From positions 1 through 36,534 of the forward strand of contig NZ_JAHTKP010000070.1 in assembly GCF_019192735.1 (NCBI RefSeq): 36,534 nt of DNA, given 5' to 3'. This document shows, piece by piece, positions 1 through 8,083 of the stretch. Under the pieces are notes generated by a model that was not told where the DNA came from, did not search any database, and saw nothing but the letters and a program-made list of their open reading frames with translations. The stretch comes from Kitasatospora aureofaciens (GTDB lineage Bacteria > Actinomycetota > Actinomycetes > Streptomycetales > Streptomycetaceae). Every line of letters begins with the position of its first letter. The stretch's first letter is position 1. The position numbers and the translations under genes are program-made.

Positions 1-162
1 CGCCGGGGCCGCCGGCCCGCGCGGGTTGAGCGCGGACGGCAGCGGCGGCTCGGCCGACGTGCCGCCTCCGCCGCGCCCGTACGCGCCGCCGCCACCGCTC
101 GGGCTGCCGCCGCCGTACGGGTTTCCGCCGCCGCTCGGGCGGCCCTCCTGCCACGTGTTCAT
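1..162 (-). CDS. 5' end of a leftward Gly-rich protein, truncated by the window edge
   Basis: An open minus-strand frame runs off the left edge. From ATG at 162 it encodes a hydrophilic Gly/Pro/Ser/Tyr-rich N-terminus with NPYGGG- and AYGRGGGG-like runs. The same frame stays open upstream to a GTG at 243, which would add 27 residues (beginning MHQNCYKKPG); neither start has a convincing ribosome binding site. Disordered Gly-rich N-termini of this kind are common ahead of membrane or regulatory domains in streptomycetes, but no domain is visible, so the product cannot be named. The plus-strand proline-rich frame over the same DNA is its mirror image. Confidence 0.4.
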   Translation of the reverse strand, partial: MNTWQEGRPSGGGNPYGGGSPSGGGGAYGRGGGGTSAEPPLPSALNPRGPAAPA

Positions 163-243
163 GTCGTCGAGGATGCCCGACCCCGGCCGCGCTGACTCCC
201 CCCGGGGCGCCCCGCCAGGCTTCTTGTAGCAGTTTTGATGCAC

Positions 244-717
244 GGGTCGGATCGTTCCGGCGCAACTTCCGCGCGGCCGCACCACGGTGAGGCGCGGGAC
301 CGCCCGGCGTGATCCGGCTCACGGTGGTGCAGGCCTTCGCGACGGTCGTCGAGCGACTGGCCGCACCGGCCGCCACGCCCGTCCTGACCGGCTGAGGAGC
401 CCGGCCCGGGGCCCGTACGGGGCGACCCCGAGAAGCGCGGCGGCGACCCCTAGGGGGAGCGGCGCCGCGCCCCGTACAACTCCCGTTGGTGGGCTTCATC
501 CCGGCGGAGGACGAGCGAACCGCCGTCCGCTCCTAACGTGGTTCACACATCCCCACCCGTCCGAAAGCGGTCCGGTTCTGTCGGGCCGGCAGCCCGGTCC
601 GCCGGGAGGGTGGGGGTAACTCCCGGTCGAGAACTACGGCCTCCACCATGTCGCGGGACAGGTGGCGCCGACGAGGCTGGGGGGCCAACGGGTGGGCCCA
701 CTTCTTAGGAGACTCCA
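244..717. other. non-coding stretch ahead of the ABC operon
   Basis: I see no supported gene in these 474 bases. They separate the leftward gene from the rightward ABC operon and must hold both promoters. A 7-bp hairpin is visible (602-608 pairing with 620-626). No -35/-10 pair is convincing. An Arg-rich plus-strand open frame inside (287-619) lacks a ribosome binding site and typical codon use. Confidence 0.5.
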
Positions 718-1503
718 GTGACGACGGCAACTGCCGTGTACGACCCCCAGCTTCCCGGCGGAGAGTCCGCCGTCGCCGCTTCGGCCCGCCGGCTCACCAA
801 GGCGTACGGCGCCGGCGAGACCAAGGTCACCGCGCTCGACGCGGTCGACGTCGACATCCAGCGCGGCCGGTTCACCGCGATCATGGGCCCCTCGGGCTCC
901 GGCAAGTCGACCCTGATGCACTGCCTGGCCGGCCTGGACACCGTGAGCAGCGGCCGGATCTGGATCGGCGGCACCGAGATCACCGGCCTCAAGGACAAGC
1001 AGCTGACCAGACTGCGCCGGGACAAGATCGGCTTCATCTTCCAGGCGTTCAACCTGCTGCCGACCCTGAACGCGCTGGAGAACATCACGCTCCCGATGGA
1101 CATCGCCGGCCGCAAGCCCGACCAGGCCTGGCTGGACCAGGTGGTGGAGACCGTCGGCCTGGCCGGCCGGCTCAAGCACCGCCCGACCCAGCTCTCCGGC
1201 GGCCAGCAGCAGCGCGTCGCGGTGGCCCGGGCGCTGGCCGCCCGCCCCGAGATCATCTTCGGCGACGAGCCCACCGGGAACCTCGACTCCCGGGCCGGCG
1301 CGGAGGTGCTGACCTTCCTGCGCCGCTCGGTGGACGAGCTCGGCCAGACCATCGTCATGGTCACCCACGACCCGGTCGCCGCCGGCTACGCGGACCGCGT
1401 GCTCTTCCTCGCCGACGGCGTGATCGTCGACGAGATGCACGCGCCCACCGCCGACTCCGTCCTTGAACGCATGCGCCGTTTCGACGGCAAGCGCACCAGC
1501 TGA
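718..1503 (+). CDS. ABC transporter ATP-binding protein (MacB/LolD/FtsE-like)
   Basis: This 261-aa cytoplasmic ATPase should power the permease encoded next to it. Visible motifs are Walker A GPSGSGKST (residues 57-65), a Q-loop in IGFIFQAFNLLPTL (from about 104), the signature LSGGQQQR (159-166), Walker B IIFGDEP (179-185) followed by TGNLDS, and the switch histidine in VTHDP (H217). The FQxFNLLPTL and DEPTGNLDS wording is typical of the LolD/MacB/SalX subfamily, whose members act on the envelope rather than import solutes. The GTG start is set by AGGAG at 707-711, six bases upstream. The permease start follows 19 bases after the stop, so the two form an operon. The substrate is unknown; antimicrobial peptide or lipid extrusion and envelope remodelling are family possibilities. 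Confidence 0.93.
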   Translation: MTTATAVYDPQLPGGESAVAASARRLTKAYGAGETKVTALDAVDVDIQRGRFTAIMGPSGSGKSTLMHCLAGLDTVSSGRIWIGGTEITGLKDKQLTRLRRDKIGFIFQAFNLLPTLNALENITLPMDIAGRKPDQAWLDQVVETVGLAGRLKHRPTQLSGGQQQRVAVARALAARPEIIFGDEPTGNLDSRAGAEVLTFLRRSVDELGQTIVMVTHDPVAAGYADRVLFLADGVIVDEMHAPTADSVLERMRRFDGKRTS

Positions 1504-1522
1504 CCGGGCGGGACGACTCATC

Positions 1523-4090
1523 ATGATGCTCAAGACCTCACTGCGGAGCTTCTTCGCCCACAAGGGCCGGATGGCGCTCTCCCTGATAGCCGTCGTGCTG
1601 TCGGTCGCCTTCGTGTCCGGCACGCTGGTCTTCTCCAACACCGCGACCAGCACCTTCGACAAGCTCTTCGCCGCGACCGCCTCGGACGTCTCGGTCCAGC
1701 CGCCGAAGCCCGCCGAGGACGACGACCCGCAGCTCGGCGACAAGGTGCCGACCGTCCCGGTCGCGCTCGCCCAGCAGCTCGCCGCGGTGCCCGGGGTGAA
1801 GACGGCCGTCGGCCAGGTCATGGTCGGCGACGCGACGCTGGTCAACCCGGCCACCAACAAGCTGGTCGGCCCGACCAGCGGCGCGCCGACCCTGGTCGGC
1901 AACTGGACCGACACCCCGCGCAACGCGCTGCACATCACCTCCGGCCATGTACCGCAGAACGCGGGCGAGTTGGTGCTGGACGCCGACACCGCGAAGAAGG
2001 CCAAGCTCGGCCTCGGCGACAAGCTGCGGGTCGACAACGCCGGCGGCAAGCACGAGTTCACGATCGCGGGCATCGCCTCCTTCACCACCACCAACCCGGG
2101 CGCGGCGCTCGCCTTCCTGGACACCGCGACCGCGCAGCAGGTGCTGCTCGGCGAGCAGGCGTACACCTCCGTCGAGGCGTTCGGCGACGGCAGCCGCAGC
2201 AACGACCGGCTCAAGGCCGACGCCCTGGCCAAGGTCGGCGGCGGTTACCAGGTCAAGACCGCGGCCGAGCAGAAGGCCGAGAACAACAAGAGCGTCGGCA
2301 GCGGCCTCGACTTCATGAAGTACGCGATGCTCGGCTTCGCCGGCGTCTCGCTGATCGTCGGCGGCTTCCTGATCATCAACACCTTCTCGATGCTGGTCGC
2401 CCAGCGCACCCGGGAGATCGGCCTGCTGCGCGCCATCGGCGGCAGCCGCCGGCAGGTGAACGGCTCGGTGCTGGCCGAGGCGCTGATCCTGGGCGTGCTC
2501 GGCTCGACCCTCGGGATCGGGGTCGGCCTCGGCATCGCGGTCGGCCTGATCAAGCTGATGAACGCGATCGGCATGGACCTCAAGGCGAGCGACCTGCAGA
2601 TCGGGCCCGACGTGTTCGTGGCCGGCTACGCGGTGGGCATCGTGATCACCGTGGTGGCGGCCTGGATCCCGGCCCGCCGGGCCAGCAAGATCGCGCCGAT
2701 GGCCGCCCTGCGCGACCACGGCACCCCGGCCGAGGCTCGTTCCAACATTGTCCGAACGATCATCGGCCTCCTCCTGACGGCGGGCGGCGCCGGTCTGCTG
2801 GTGCTCGCCGCGCAGGCGGAGAAGGCGGCCACCGGCGGCCAGTACCTGGGCCTCGGCGTGCTGCTCAGCCTGATCGGCTTCGTGGTGCTCGGCCCGCTGC
2901 TGGCCACCGCCGTCATCAAGGTGCTCGGCGCCCTGCTGCCGGCCCTGTTCGGCCCGTCCGGCAAGCTCGCCCAGCGCAACGCGACGCGCAACCCGCGCCG
3001 GACCGGCGCCACCGCCGCCGCGCTGATGATCGGGCTGGCGCTGGTGATCGGCGCGTCGGTCTTCAGCTCCTCGGCAGTCAGCTCGACCAGCGCGCAGATC
3101 GACAAGTCGGTGGGCGTGGACTACATCATCGGCGGCGGCCGTACCCCGGTCACCCCCGAGATGATGGACGCGGTCCGGAAGACCCCGGGGGTGGACCACA
3201 TCACCACCGAGAAGGACTTCGACGCCAAGTTCCAGCTGCCGGACGGCCAGACCAAGCGGACCGGCCTGGCCGCGGTGTCGCCGACCTTCTTCAGCACGGA
3301 CTTCCGGCTCCCGGTCACGTCCGGTGCGGTCGAGTCGATCGGGCGGGGCTCGCTGGGCATCGGCGAGAGCTTCGCGAAGGACCACAACCTCAAGGTCGGT
3401 GACAGCGTCACAGTCACCTACGCCAAGGGCCACACCCAGGTGCTGCCGGTCGGGGTCGTGTTCGCGAAGAGCTCGCTCTACGGGGACGCCTCCTTCGTCG
3501 ACGCCGCCACCATGGCCAAGGCCGTACCGGCCGCCGACCAGCCCGCCGACCGGACGTTCTACGCCAAGGCCTCGGCCGGCGCCGACGTTGCCAGGACGCT
3601 GACCGCCCTGGAGGGCGCGCTCAAGGAGTACCCGCAGCTGACCATCAAGGACCAGGCCGGCTACAAGGAACTCGTCCAGTCCCAGGTCAACACCCTGCTC
3701 TACCTGATCTACGGGCTGGTCGGCCTCTCGATCACGGTCGCCGTGCTCGGTGTGGTCAACACCCTGGCGCTGTCGGTGGTCGAGCGGACCCGCGAGATCG
3801 GCCTGCTGCGGGCGATCGGGCTCTCCCGCCGCCAGCTGCGCCGGATGATCCGGCTGGAGTCCGTGGTGATCGCGGTGTTCGGTGCCGTCCTCGGCACCGT
3901 CCTCGGCCTGGCCTGGGGCGTCACCGCCCAGCGGGTGCTGCGGGACCAGGGTCTGGGCACGCTGTCCGTCCCGACCACCACGATCGTCGTGACGCTGGTC
4001 GCCTCCGTGGTGATCGGTCTGCTCGCGGCCCTCTTCCCGGCCTTCCGGGCCGGACGGATGAACGTCCTCGCGGCCATCGCGACGGACTGA
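1523..4090 (+). CDS. FtsX/MacB-type ABC transporter permease
   Basis: This 855-aa integral membrane protein is the partner of the upstream ATPase. An N-terminal anchor (about residues 15-35) leads into a long extracytoplasmic domain (about 40-250), then three membrane helices with the FtsX hallmark RTREIGLLRAIGGSRRQV. A central helix pair and a second extracytoplasmic domain (about 520-700) follow, then a second FtsX unit carrying RTREIGLLRAIGLSRRQL. The repeated ERTREIGLLRAIG block shows internal duplication, typical of large actinobacterial FtsX-like permeases. The frame is open upstream to 1463, inside the ATPase gene, but ATG at 1523 (or 1526) begins the expected basic LKTSLRSFFAHK segment. 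MacB/FtsX permeases transmit ATPase movement mechanically to the outside; cargo cannot be told here. Confidence 0.92.
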   Translation: MMLKTSLRSFFAHKGRMALSLIAVVLSVAFVSGTLVFSNTATSTFDKLFAATASDVSVQPPKPAEDDDPQLGDKVPTVPVALAQQLAAVPGVKTAVGQVMVGDATLVNPATNKLVGPTSGAPTLVGNWTDTPRNALHITSGHVPQNAGELVLDADTAKKAKLGLGDKLRVDNAGGKHEFTIAGIASFTTTNPGAALAFLDTATAQQVLLGEQAYTSVEAFGDGSRSNDRLKADALAKVGGGYQVKTAAEQKAENNKSVGSGLDFMKYAMLGFAGVSLIVGGFLIINTFSMLVAQRTREIGLLRAIGGSRRQVNGSVLAEALILGVLGSTLGIGVGLGIAVGLIKLMNAIGMDLKASDLQIGPDVFVAGYAVGIVITVVAAWIPARRASKIAPMAALRDHGTPAEARSNIVRTIIGLLLTAGGAGLLVLAAQAEKAATGGQYLGLGVLLSLIGFVVLGPLLATAVIKVLGALLPALFGPSGKLAQRNATRNPRRTGATAAALMIGLALVIGASVFSSSAVSSTSAQIDKSVGVDYIIGGGRTPVTPEMMDAVRKTPGVDHITTEKDFDAKFQLPDGQTKRTGLAAVSPTFFSTDFRLPVTSGAVESIGRGSLGIGESFAKDHNLKVGDSVTVTYAKGHTQVLPVGVVFAKSSLYGDASFVDAATMAKAVPAADQPADRTFYAKASAGADVARTLTALEGALKEYPQLTIKDQAGYKELVQSQVNTLLYLIYGLVGLSITVAVLGVVNTLALSVVERTREIGLLRAIGLSRRQLRRMIRLESVVIAVFGAVLGTVLGLAWGVTAQRVLRDQGLGTLSVPTTTIVVTLVASVVIGLLAALFPAFRAGRMNVLAAIATD

Positions 4091-4107
4091 CCGGGCGGTG
4101 GGGGACG

Positions 4108-4140
4108 CTCCCCCAGCCCGGCGGCCGGGAGGTACCCCCA
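4108..4140. repeat. dispersed G/C-run hairpin element
   Basis: A 33-bp element with a C5-AGCC arm, a GGCCGG centre and a C5 end closely matches the hairpin core inside the two tandem units at 15821-15851 and 15925-15955 (CTCCCCCAGCC, then CGGCCGG, then ACCCCCA). Here it lies just after the permease stop codon, ahead of the terminator hairpin. I infer a dispersed intergenic repeat of streptomycetes. Confidence 0.55.
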
Positions 4141-4172
4141 GGTCAAGGGGGGAGCCACGGGGGGAACGGGGG

Positions 4173-4210
4173 CGCAGGGGCCGGGTGCGAGCAAGCACCC
4201 GGCCCCTGCG
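4173..4210. terminator. hairpin terminator after the ABC operon
   Basis: A perfect 16-bp stem (4173-4188 pairing with 4195-4210) closes a six-base loop, GAGCAA. There is no T-run, as is usual for streptomycete terminators. It lies between the permease stop (4090) and the next start (4248). Confidence 0.75.
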
Positions 4211-4247
4211 GCGCATTCCGGTCATCACCGGCTGAGATGATCGTCCG

Positions 4248-6317
4248 ATGGTCGCCCCGGACGCCCCGCCCCTGCCCAGTGCCGCACCCCTCACCGCGGC
4301 CGCCGCCGACCGCTGGCGTGCCGCCCGCAGTGCGTGGCGCCTGGACAGCCGCTGGCTGGCGCTGCTCCCGCTCGCCTTCGTCGGCTTCGCCACCGCCGTC
4401 GAACCGACCGGCACCCACTGCAACGCCTACGGCATCTGCCAGGACACCTGGGGCGACGAGCTGGCCGCCTGGTCGGTGCTGGCCGAGGCGATCCTGCTCG
4501 CCGCCAGGGTCCGTGCCCGGGCGCTGGTCCCGCCGGCCGTCCTGGCGGTGCTCTGGTACGCGCCGGGCGGCCTGGTCACCACGGCCGGCCGCTGGACGGC
4601 CGTCCTGGTGCACGTCCTGCTGTCCGCCGTCCTGATCGGCGCCGAACTCGGCCGCCGCCGCGCCCGCCAGCAGCTCGACGAGCTGATGGCCCCGCCCGTT
4701 TCGTTCCCGTGGACGGCCGCCGGGGAGCCCTCGCCCGTCGACCCGGGCCACCCGCCCATGGTGCGCCGCGTGCTCGGCGGCCTGCTGCTCGCCGTCGCCC
4801 TGGCGATCCCGCTGTACGGGCTCTGGACCGAGGCCGGCGAAGCCGACCACCGGGCCCGGGCGACCACCGTGACCGGCACCGCGGGCGCGACCGACCAGGA
4901 CGGTGTGCTGACCGTCCGCTACCGCCCGCCCGGCGGCGGCCCCGAGCGCACCGTCGACCTGGACCTCACCTGGGCCCGGCAGCCGCAGCCCGGCGAGGGC
5001 GTTCCGCTGCTGGTGGACGGCGACTGGGCACGCGCCGCCGGCGTCGAGTACAGCGTGGTGGACGACGTCTTCGGCGCCGGCCTGTTCGCCCTGTTCGGCC
5101 TGCTCCTGCTCGCCTCCGCCGCCAACGCCTCCGCGCGCCTGCGCAGGCCCGCCTTTGCCGGCTCCGCGCCCGCCCTCGCCGTCCGGGTCCGGGCCGACGC
5201 CAAGGGCGACCTGCTGGTCCAGCCGCTGGACGGCCCACCGGACGGGCCCGCGCTCTGGCGGCTGGTCGAGCGCGACCGCTTCCGCTGGGCCCGGTACGGC
5301 GCCCCGGACGGCGACGGCCCGGGCTGGGTGTACGAGCGGATGGAGACCGGCGAGGATGACGCGGGCGACTTCCTCTACCCCGAAATCGCGCTCGACGACC
5401 ATGATCACGACGACCACGACCACGACCACGACCACGACGAGCACGAGGACGAGCACGAGCACGAGCACGAGCACGAGGACGAGCACGAGCACGAGCACGA
5501 GGAGGCCCTCCCGCCCGCCGAGGCCGCCGCCCGGTTCGCCCTCGCCGGGCAGACCGTCGACGCGATCCTCTACTGCGGCCCCGACGGCCCCGAGCAGCAA
5601 CTCCTCGTCCGCCCCGGCCTGATGGAGCACGACCCGCGCTGGCTCGCCGCCGTCGTCGCCCCCGCCGCCCGCGCCCCGCGCCCCGGCCGGGAGGGGCGGC
5701 GCTACCGCGACCGGGAGCTCGCGGTGGCCGCGCTCACCGCGGAGACCGTCGCCGCCGCGCCCGAGGCCGGACCGGACACCCGCCCGGTGCCCGCCGGCCG
5801 CTGGGAGATGCCACTCGCCCTGCGGGCCGTGGCCGGCCCGGTCCCCGCCGTCCTGCTCGCCGCGGCCGTCGTCCTCCTCGGCCAGGACGGCTGGTGGAAC
5901 GGGCTGCTGCGCCCGCTCTGGATCGGCTCCGTCGTGATCCTCGCCTGCGGCCGGACGCTGTCCTGGCAGATGGTCGCCGACCGGGACGGCCTCCGGGTCG
6001 CCACCGCGCTGCACAGCCGCTGCTACCGGTGGCATGAGATCAACGCCGCCGCCGTGCACCGGAACCTGCTCACCATCCAGCTGCGCTCCGGCGAGGAGAT
6101 CACCGTCGGCAGCCGCCCGGCCGCCTGGCTGGCCGGCCACTTCGGCGGCCGCTACGACCCGGCCGAGCTGGCCCGGACCGTGGCCACCGCCGCCCACCGC
6201 CCCGACCTGCGGCCCCGCTTCGCGCTGCCGGGCCGGCTGGGCAGCCCGCAGCACGCCCTGAACCTGGTCTCGCTGGCCGGCTTCGCGGCCTTCACAGTCG
6301 TCCACCACCTCCTCTGA
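4248..6317 (+). CDS. membrane protein with His/Asp/Glu-rich loop and PH-like domain
   Basis: This 689-aa protein is not of a family I recognise by name. Hydrophobic segments lie near residues 30-50, 75-130, 170-190, 270-290 and 525-570, and a final one at the C-terminus (FAAFTVVHHLL). Between about 383 and 419 is an extreme run of His, Asp and Glu. The stretch around 575-640 (RDGLRVATALHSRCYRWHEI, then a basic IQLRSGEEI strand) looks like a bacterial PH-type domain of the PF10756 kind. The ATG at 4248 has no clear Shine-Dalgarno; a GATGAT box lies 6 bases upstream, so a leaderless message is possible. The next gene starts 18 bases after its stop. Metal binding by the loop is an inference from composition only. 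Confidence 0.75.
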   Translation: MVAPDAPPLPSAAPLTAAAADRWRAARSAWRLDSRWLALLPLAFVGFATAVEPTGTHCNAYGICQDTWGDELAAWSVLAEAILLAARVRARALVPPAVLAVLWYAPGGLVTTAGRWTAVLVHVLLSAVLIGAELGRRRARQQLDELMAPPVSFPWTAAGEPSPVDPGHPPMVRRVLGGLLLAVALAIPLYGLWTEAGEADHRARATTVTGTAGATDQDGVLTVRYRPPGGGPERTVDLDLTWARQPQPGEGVPLLVDGDWARAAGVEYSVVDDVFGAGLFALFGLLLLASAANASARLRRPAFAGSAPALAVRVRADAKGDLLVQPLDGPPDGPALWRLVERDRFRWARYGAPDGDGPGWVYERMETGEDDAGDFLYPEIALDDHDHDDHDHDHDHDEHEDEHEHEHEHEDEHEHEHEEALPPAEAAARFALAGQTVDAILYCGPDGPEQQLLVRPGLMEHDPRWLAAVVAPAARAPRPGREGRRYRDRELAVAALTAETVAAAPEAGPDTRPVPAGRWEMPLALRAVAGPVPAVLLAAAVVLLGQDGWWNGLLRPLWIGSVVILACGRTLSWQMVADRDGLRVATALHSRCYRWHEINAAAVHRNLLTIQLRSGEEITVGSRPAAWLAGHFGGRYDPAELARTVATAAHRPDLRPRFALPGRLGSPQHALNLVSLAGFAAFTVVHHLL
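5394..5504 (+). repeat. in-frame GACCAC/GAGCAC hexanucleotide tract
   Basis: About 111 bases are built from alternating GAC/GAG and CAC codons. The first half is mainly Asp-His and the second mainly Glu-His, giving residues 383-419 of the membrane protein. Such repeats are prone to slippage; all changes in units of three keep the frame. Confidence 0.9.
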
Positions 6318-6321
6318 CCGG

Positions 6322-6338
6322 TACGGTTGGCGTCGATG
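6322..6338 (+). promoter_or_regulatory. -10 box for a probably leaderless message
   Basis: TACGGT (6322-6327) is followed by exactly eight bases and then ATG (6336). No Shine-Dalgarno is present. A start point about seven bases after a -10 box would fall on or next to the ATG, so I infer leaderless transcription. Confidence 0.45.
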
Positions 6339-7376
6339 AACACCAAGGCTACTGAGGAGCTGCCGGCGGTCTCCGTGATCATGCCGGTGCTCAACGAGGA
6401 ACGACACCTGCGCACGGCCGTCCGGCACATCCTGGAACAGGACTACGCCGGACCGATGGAGGTGGTGATCGCCCTCGGTCCTTCGACCGACCGCACTGCC
6501 GAGATCGCCGCCGAACTGACCGCCGAGGACCCGCGGGTCCGGACCGTGGAGAACCCCACCGGCCGCACCCCCGCCGGACTGAACGCGGCGATCCGCGGCT
6601 CCCGCCACCCGATAGTGGTGCGCGTCGACGGTCACGGCCTGCTGACCTCCGGCTACGTCGCCACCGCCGTCCGGCTGCTGGACGAGATGGAGGCGGCCAA
6701 CGTCGGCGGCATCATGCACGCCGAGGGCGAGACCGAGTGGGAGAACGCGGTCGCCGCCGCGATGACCTCCAAGATCGGCGTCGGCAACGCCGCCTTCCAC
6801 ACTGGCGGCCTGGCCGGCCCGGCGGACACCGTCTACCTCGGCGTGTTCCGGCGCGAGGTGCTGGAGAAGCTCGGCGGCTACAACGAGGAGTTCATCCGCG
6901 CCCAGGACTGGGAGCTCAACTACCGCATCCGCCAGGACGGCGGGCTGATCTGGTTCACCCCGCAGCTCAAGGTCACCTACCGGCCCCGGCCGTCCGTCAA
7001 GGCGCTGGCCAAGCAGTACAAGGACTACGGCCGCTGGCGCCGCGTGGTCACCCGCTACCACCGCGGCTCGGTCAACCTCCGCTACCTGGCCCCGCCGGCC
7101 GCCTTCCTGGGCGTCACGCTCGGCCTGGTGCTCGGCGCCGCCGTCCACCCGGTCTTCCTCGCCGCGCCCGGCGCGTACCTGCTCGGCATCCTCGGCGGCT
7201 CGGTGGTCGAGGGCCGCGGCCTGTCCGCCAAGGCGAAGGCGATGCTCCCGGTGGCCCTCGCCACCATGCACCTCAGCTGGGGCTTCGGCTTCCTCGCCTC
7301 GCCGCGCTCGCTGGCCCGCAAGGTGATCGGCAGCACCGCCCCCACTCCCTCCAACGTCCTCTCCGAGGCCCGCTGA
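6336..7376 (+). CDS. family 2 glycosyltransferase (ExoA-like)
   Basis: This 346-aa enzyme should transfer a sugar from a nucleotide donor to a polysaccharide or lipid-linked acceptor at the inner membrane face. It opens with the GT-A fold strand VSVIMPVLNEE. The usual DxD is represented by VRVDGHG (about residues 98-104), and the acceptor-side acidic motif is RAQDWELNYRIRQDGG (about 189-204). Hydrophobic segments near 250-290 and 305-325 anchor it, as in ExoA-like members of the family. I chose ATG 6336 rather than TTG 6327 because of the leaderless promoter spacing. The acyltransferase downstream is 71 bases away. The sugar and product are unknown. Confidence 0.85.
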   Translation: MNTKATEELPAVSVIMPVLNEERHLRTAVRHILEQDYAGPMEVVIALGPSTDRTAEIAAELTAEDPRVRTVENPTGRTPAGLNAAIRGSRHPIVVRVDGHGLLTSGYVATAVRLLDEMEAANVGGIMHAEGETEWENAVAAAMTSKIGVGNAAFHTGGLAGPADTVYLGVFRREVLEKLGGYNEEFIRAQDWELNYRIRQDGGLIWFTPQLKVTYRPRPSVKALAKQYKDYGRWRRVVTRYHRGSVNLRYLAPPAAFLGVTLGLVLGAAVHPVFLAAPGAYLLGILGGSVVEGRGLSAKAKAMLPVALATMHLSWGFGFLASPRSLARKVIGSTAPTPSNVLSEAR

Positions 7377-7433
7377 ACGGGACCCCCCCGGACCCGCCCT
7401 CCTGCCCCGCCCTCCTGCCCCGCCGTCCGGCGC

Positions 7434-7450
7434 TATCGTCGGTGCGCATG
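7434..7450 (+). promoter_or_regulatory. -10 box for a probably leaderless acyltransferase message
   Basis: TATCGT (7434-7439) is followed by eight bases and ATG (7448). The spacing is the same as at the preceding glycosyltransferase, and again there is no Shine-Dalgarno. Confidence 0.45.
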
Positions 7451-8065
7451 GCGACAGTTGAGGGCGGGTCCGCGGCCGGCGCCCGGATCGAGCCGAGCGC
7501 GGACGTCGACGACCGGGCCGTCATCGGCGCCGGGACGACGGTCTGGCACCTGGCCCAGGTGCGCGAGCACGCGGTGATCGGCGTCGACTGCATCATCGGC
7601 CGCGGCGCCTACGTCGGCCCGGGCGTGCGGATCGGCGACCGGGTCAAGCTGCAGAACCATGCGCTGGTGTACGAGCCGGCCGTCATCGAGGACGGGGTGT
7701 TCGTCGGCCCGGCCGCCGTCCTCACCAACGACCGCTACCCCCGCGCGGTCGACCCCGAAGGCCGCCTGAAGCGCCAAGACGACTGGCAGCCGGAAGGGGT
7801 GACGCTTCGTCAGGGCTGCTCGATCGGCGGCCGGGCCGTCCTGGTCGCCGGCGTGACGGTCGGCCGCTGGGCCCTGGTCGCCGCGGGTGCGGTGGTCCAC
7901 CGCGACGTCCCCGACCACGCCCTGGTCGCCGGCGTCCCCGCCCACCGCATCAAGTGGGTGGGCCGCACCGGCCACCCCCTCGAACCCGACGGCGACACCC
8001 ACTGGCACTGCCCCCACACCGGCGACCGCTACCGCGAGGTGAACGGCACGCTCACCCTGGTCTGA
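7448..8065 (+). CDS. left-handed beta-helix acyltransferase (WlbB/WbpD-like)
   Basis: This 205-aa protein carries hexapeptide repeats typical of trimeric acyltransferases (VIGAGTTVWHLAQVREHAVIG, then ACVGPGVRIG-like and VFVGPAAVLTNDRYPRA). The TVWH...VREHAVIG and LTNDRYPR segments resemble sugar N-acetyltransferases such as WlbB/WbpD, which acetylate UDP-3-amino-sugar uronates. The C-terminal 40 residues include a His/Cys-rich patch (THWHCPHTGD) that could bind metal. Its stop is 18 bases from the stop of the convergent LCP gene. Being next to a glycosyltransferase fits a role in making or decorating an envelope sugar, but the true acceptor is not visible. The start is fixed by the -10-to-ATG spacing. 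Confidence 0.85.
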   Translation: MATVEGGSAAGARIEPSADVDDRAVIGAGTTVWHLAQVREHAVIGVDCIIGRGAYVGPGVRIGDRVKLQNHALVYEPAVIEDGVFVGPAAVLTNDRYPRAVDPEGRLKRQDDWQPEGVTLRQGCSIGGRAVLVAGVTVGRWALVAAGAVVHRDVPDHALVAGVPAHRIKWVGRTGHPLEPDGDTHWHCPHTGDRYREVNGTLTLV

Positions 8066-8083
8066 ACCCCCGCACAGCCCTCC

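Noticed and set aside
26..229. Plus-strand proline-rich 67-aa frame at the left edge
   Set aside because: It is the complement of a Gly-rich minus-strand coding region with better codon use, open through the window edge.
287..619. Arg/Gly/Pro-rich 110-aa open frame upstream of the ABC operon
   Set aside because: Low-complexity product, no ribosome binding site, and third-position GC pattern not that of a gene.
5394..5504. Possible CRISPR or tandem DNA repeat
   Set aside because: Hexanucleotide repetition is in frame within a gene and has no spacers; it is a protein low-complexity tract.
6327..6335. TTG at 6327 as start of the ExoA-like glycosyltransferase
   Set aside because: It lies inside the inferred -10 box and adds only MAS; ATG 6336 has the leaderless spacing shared with other genes.
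4143..7271. Very long minus-strand open frame (about 1040 codons) opposite the membrane protein and glycosyltransferase genes
   Set aside because: Antisense shadow caused by high GC third positions; the plus-strand genes have clear motifs.
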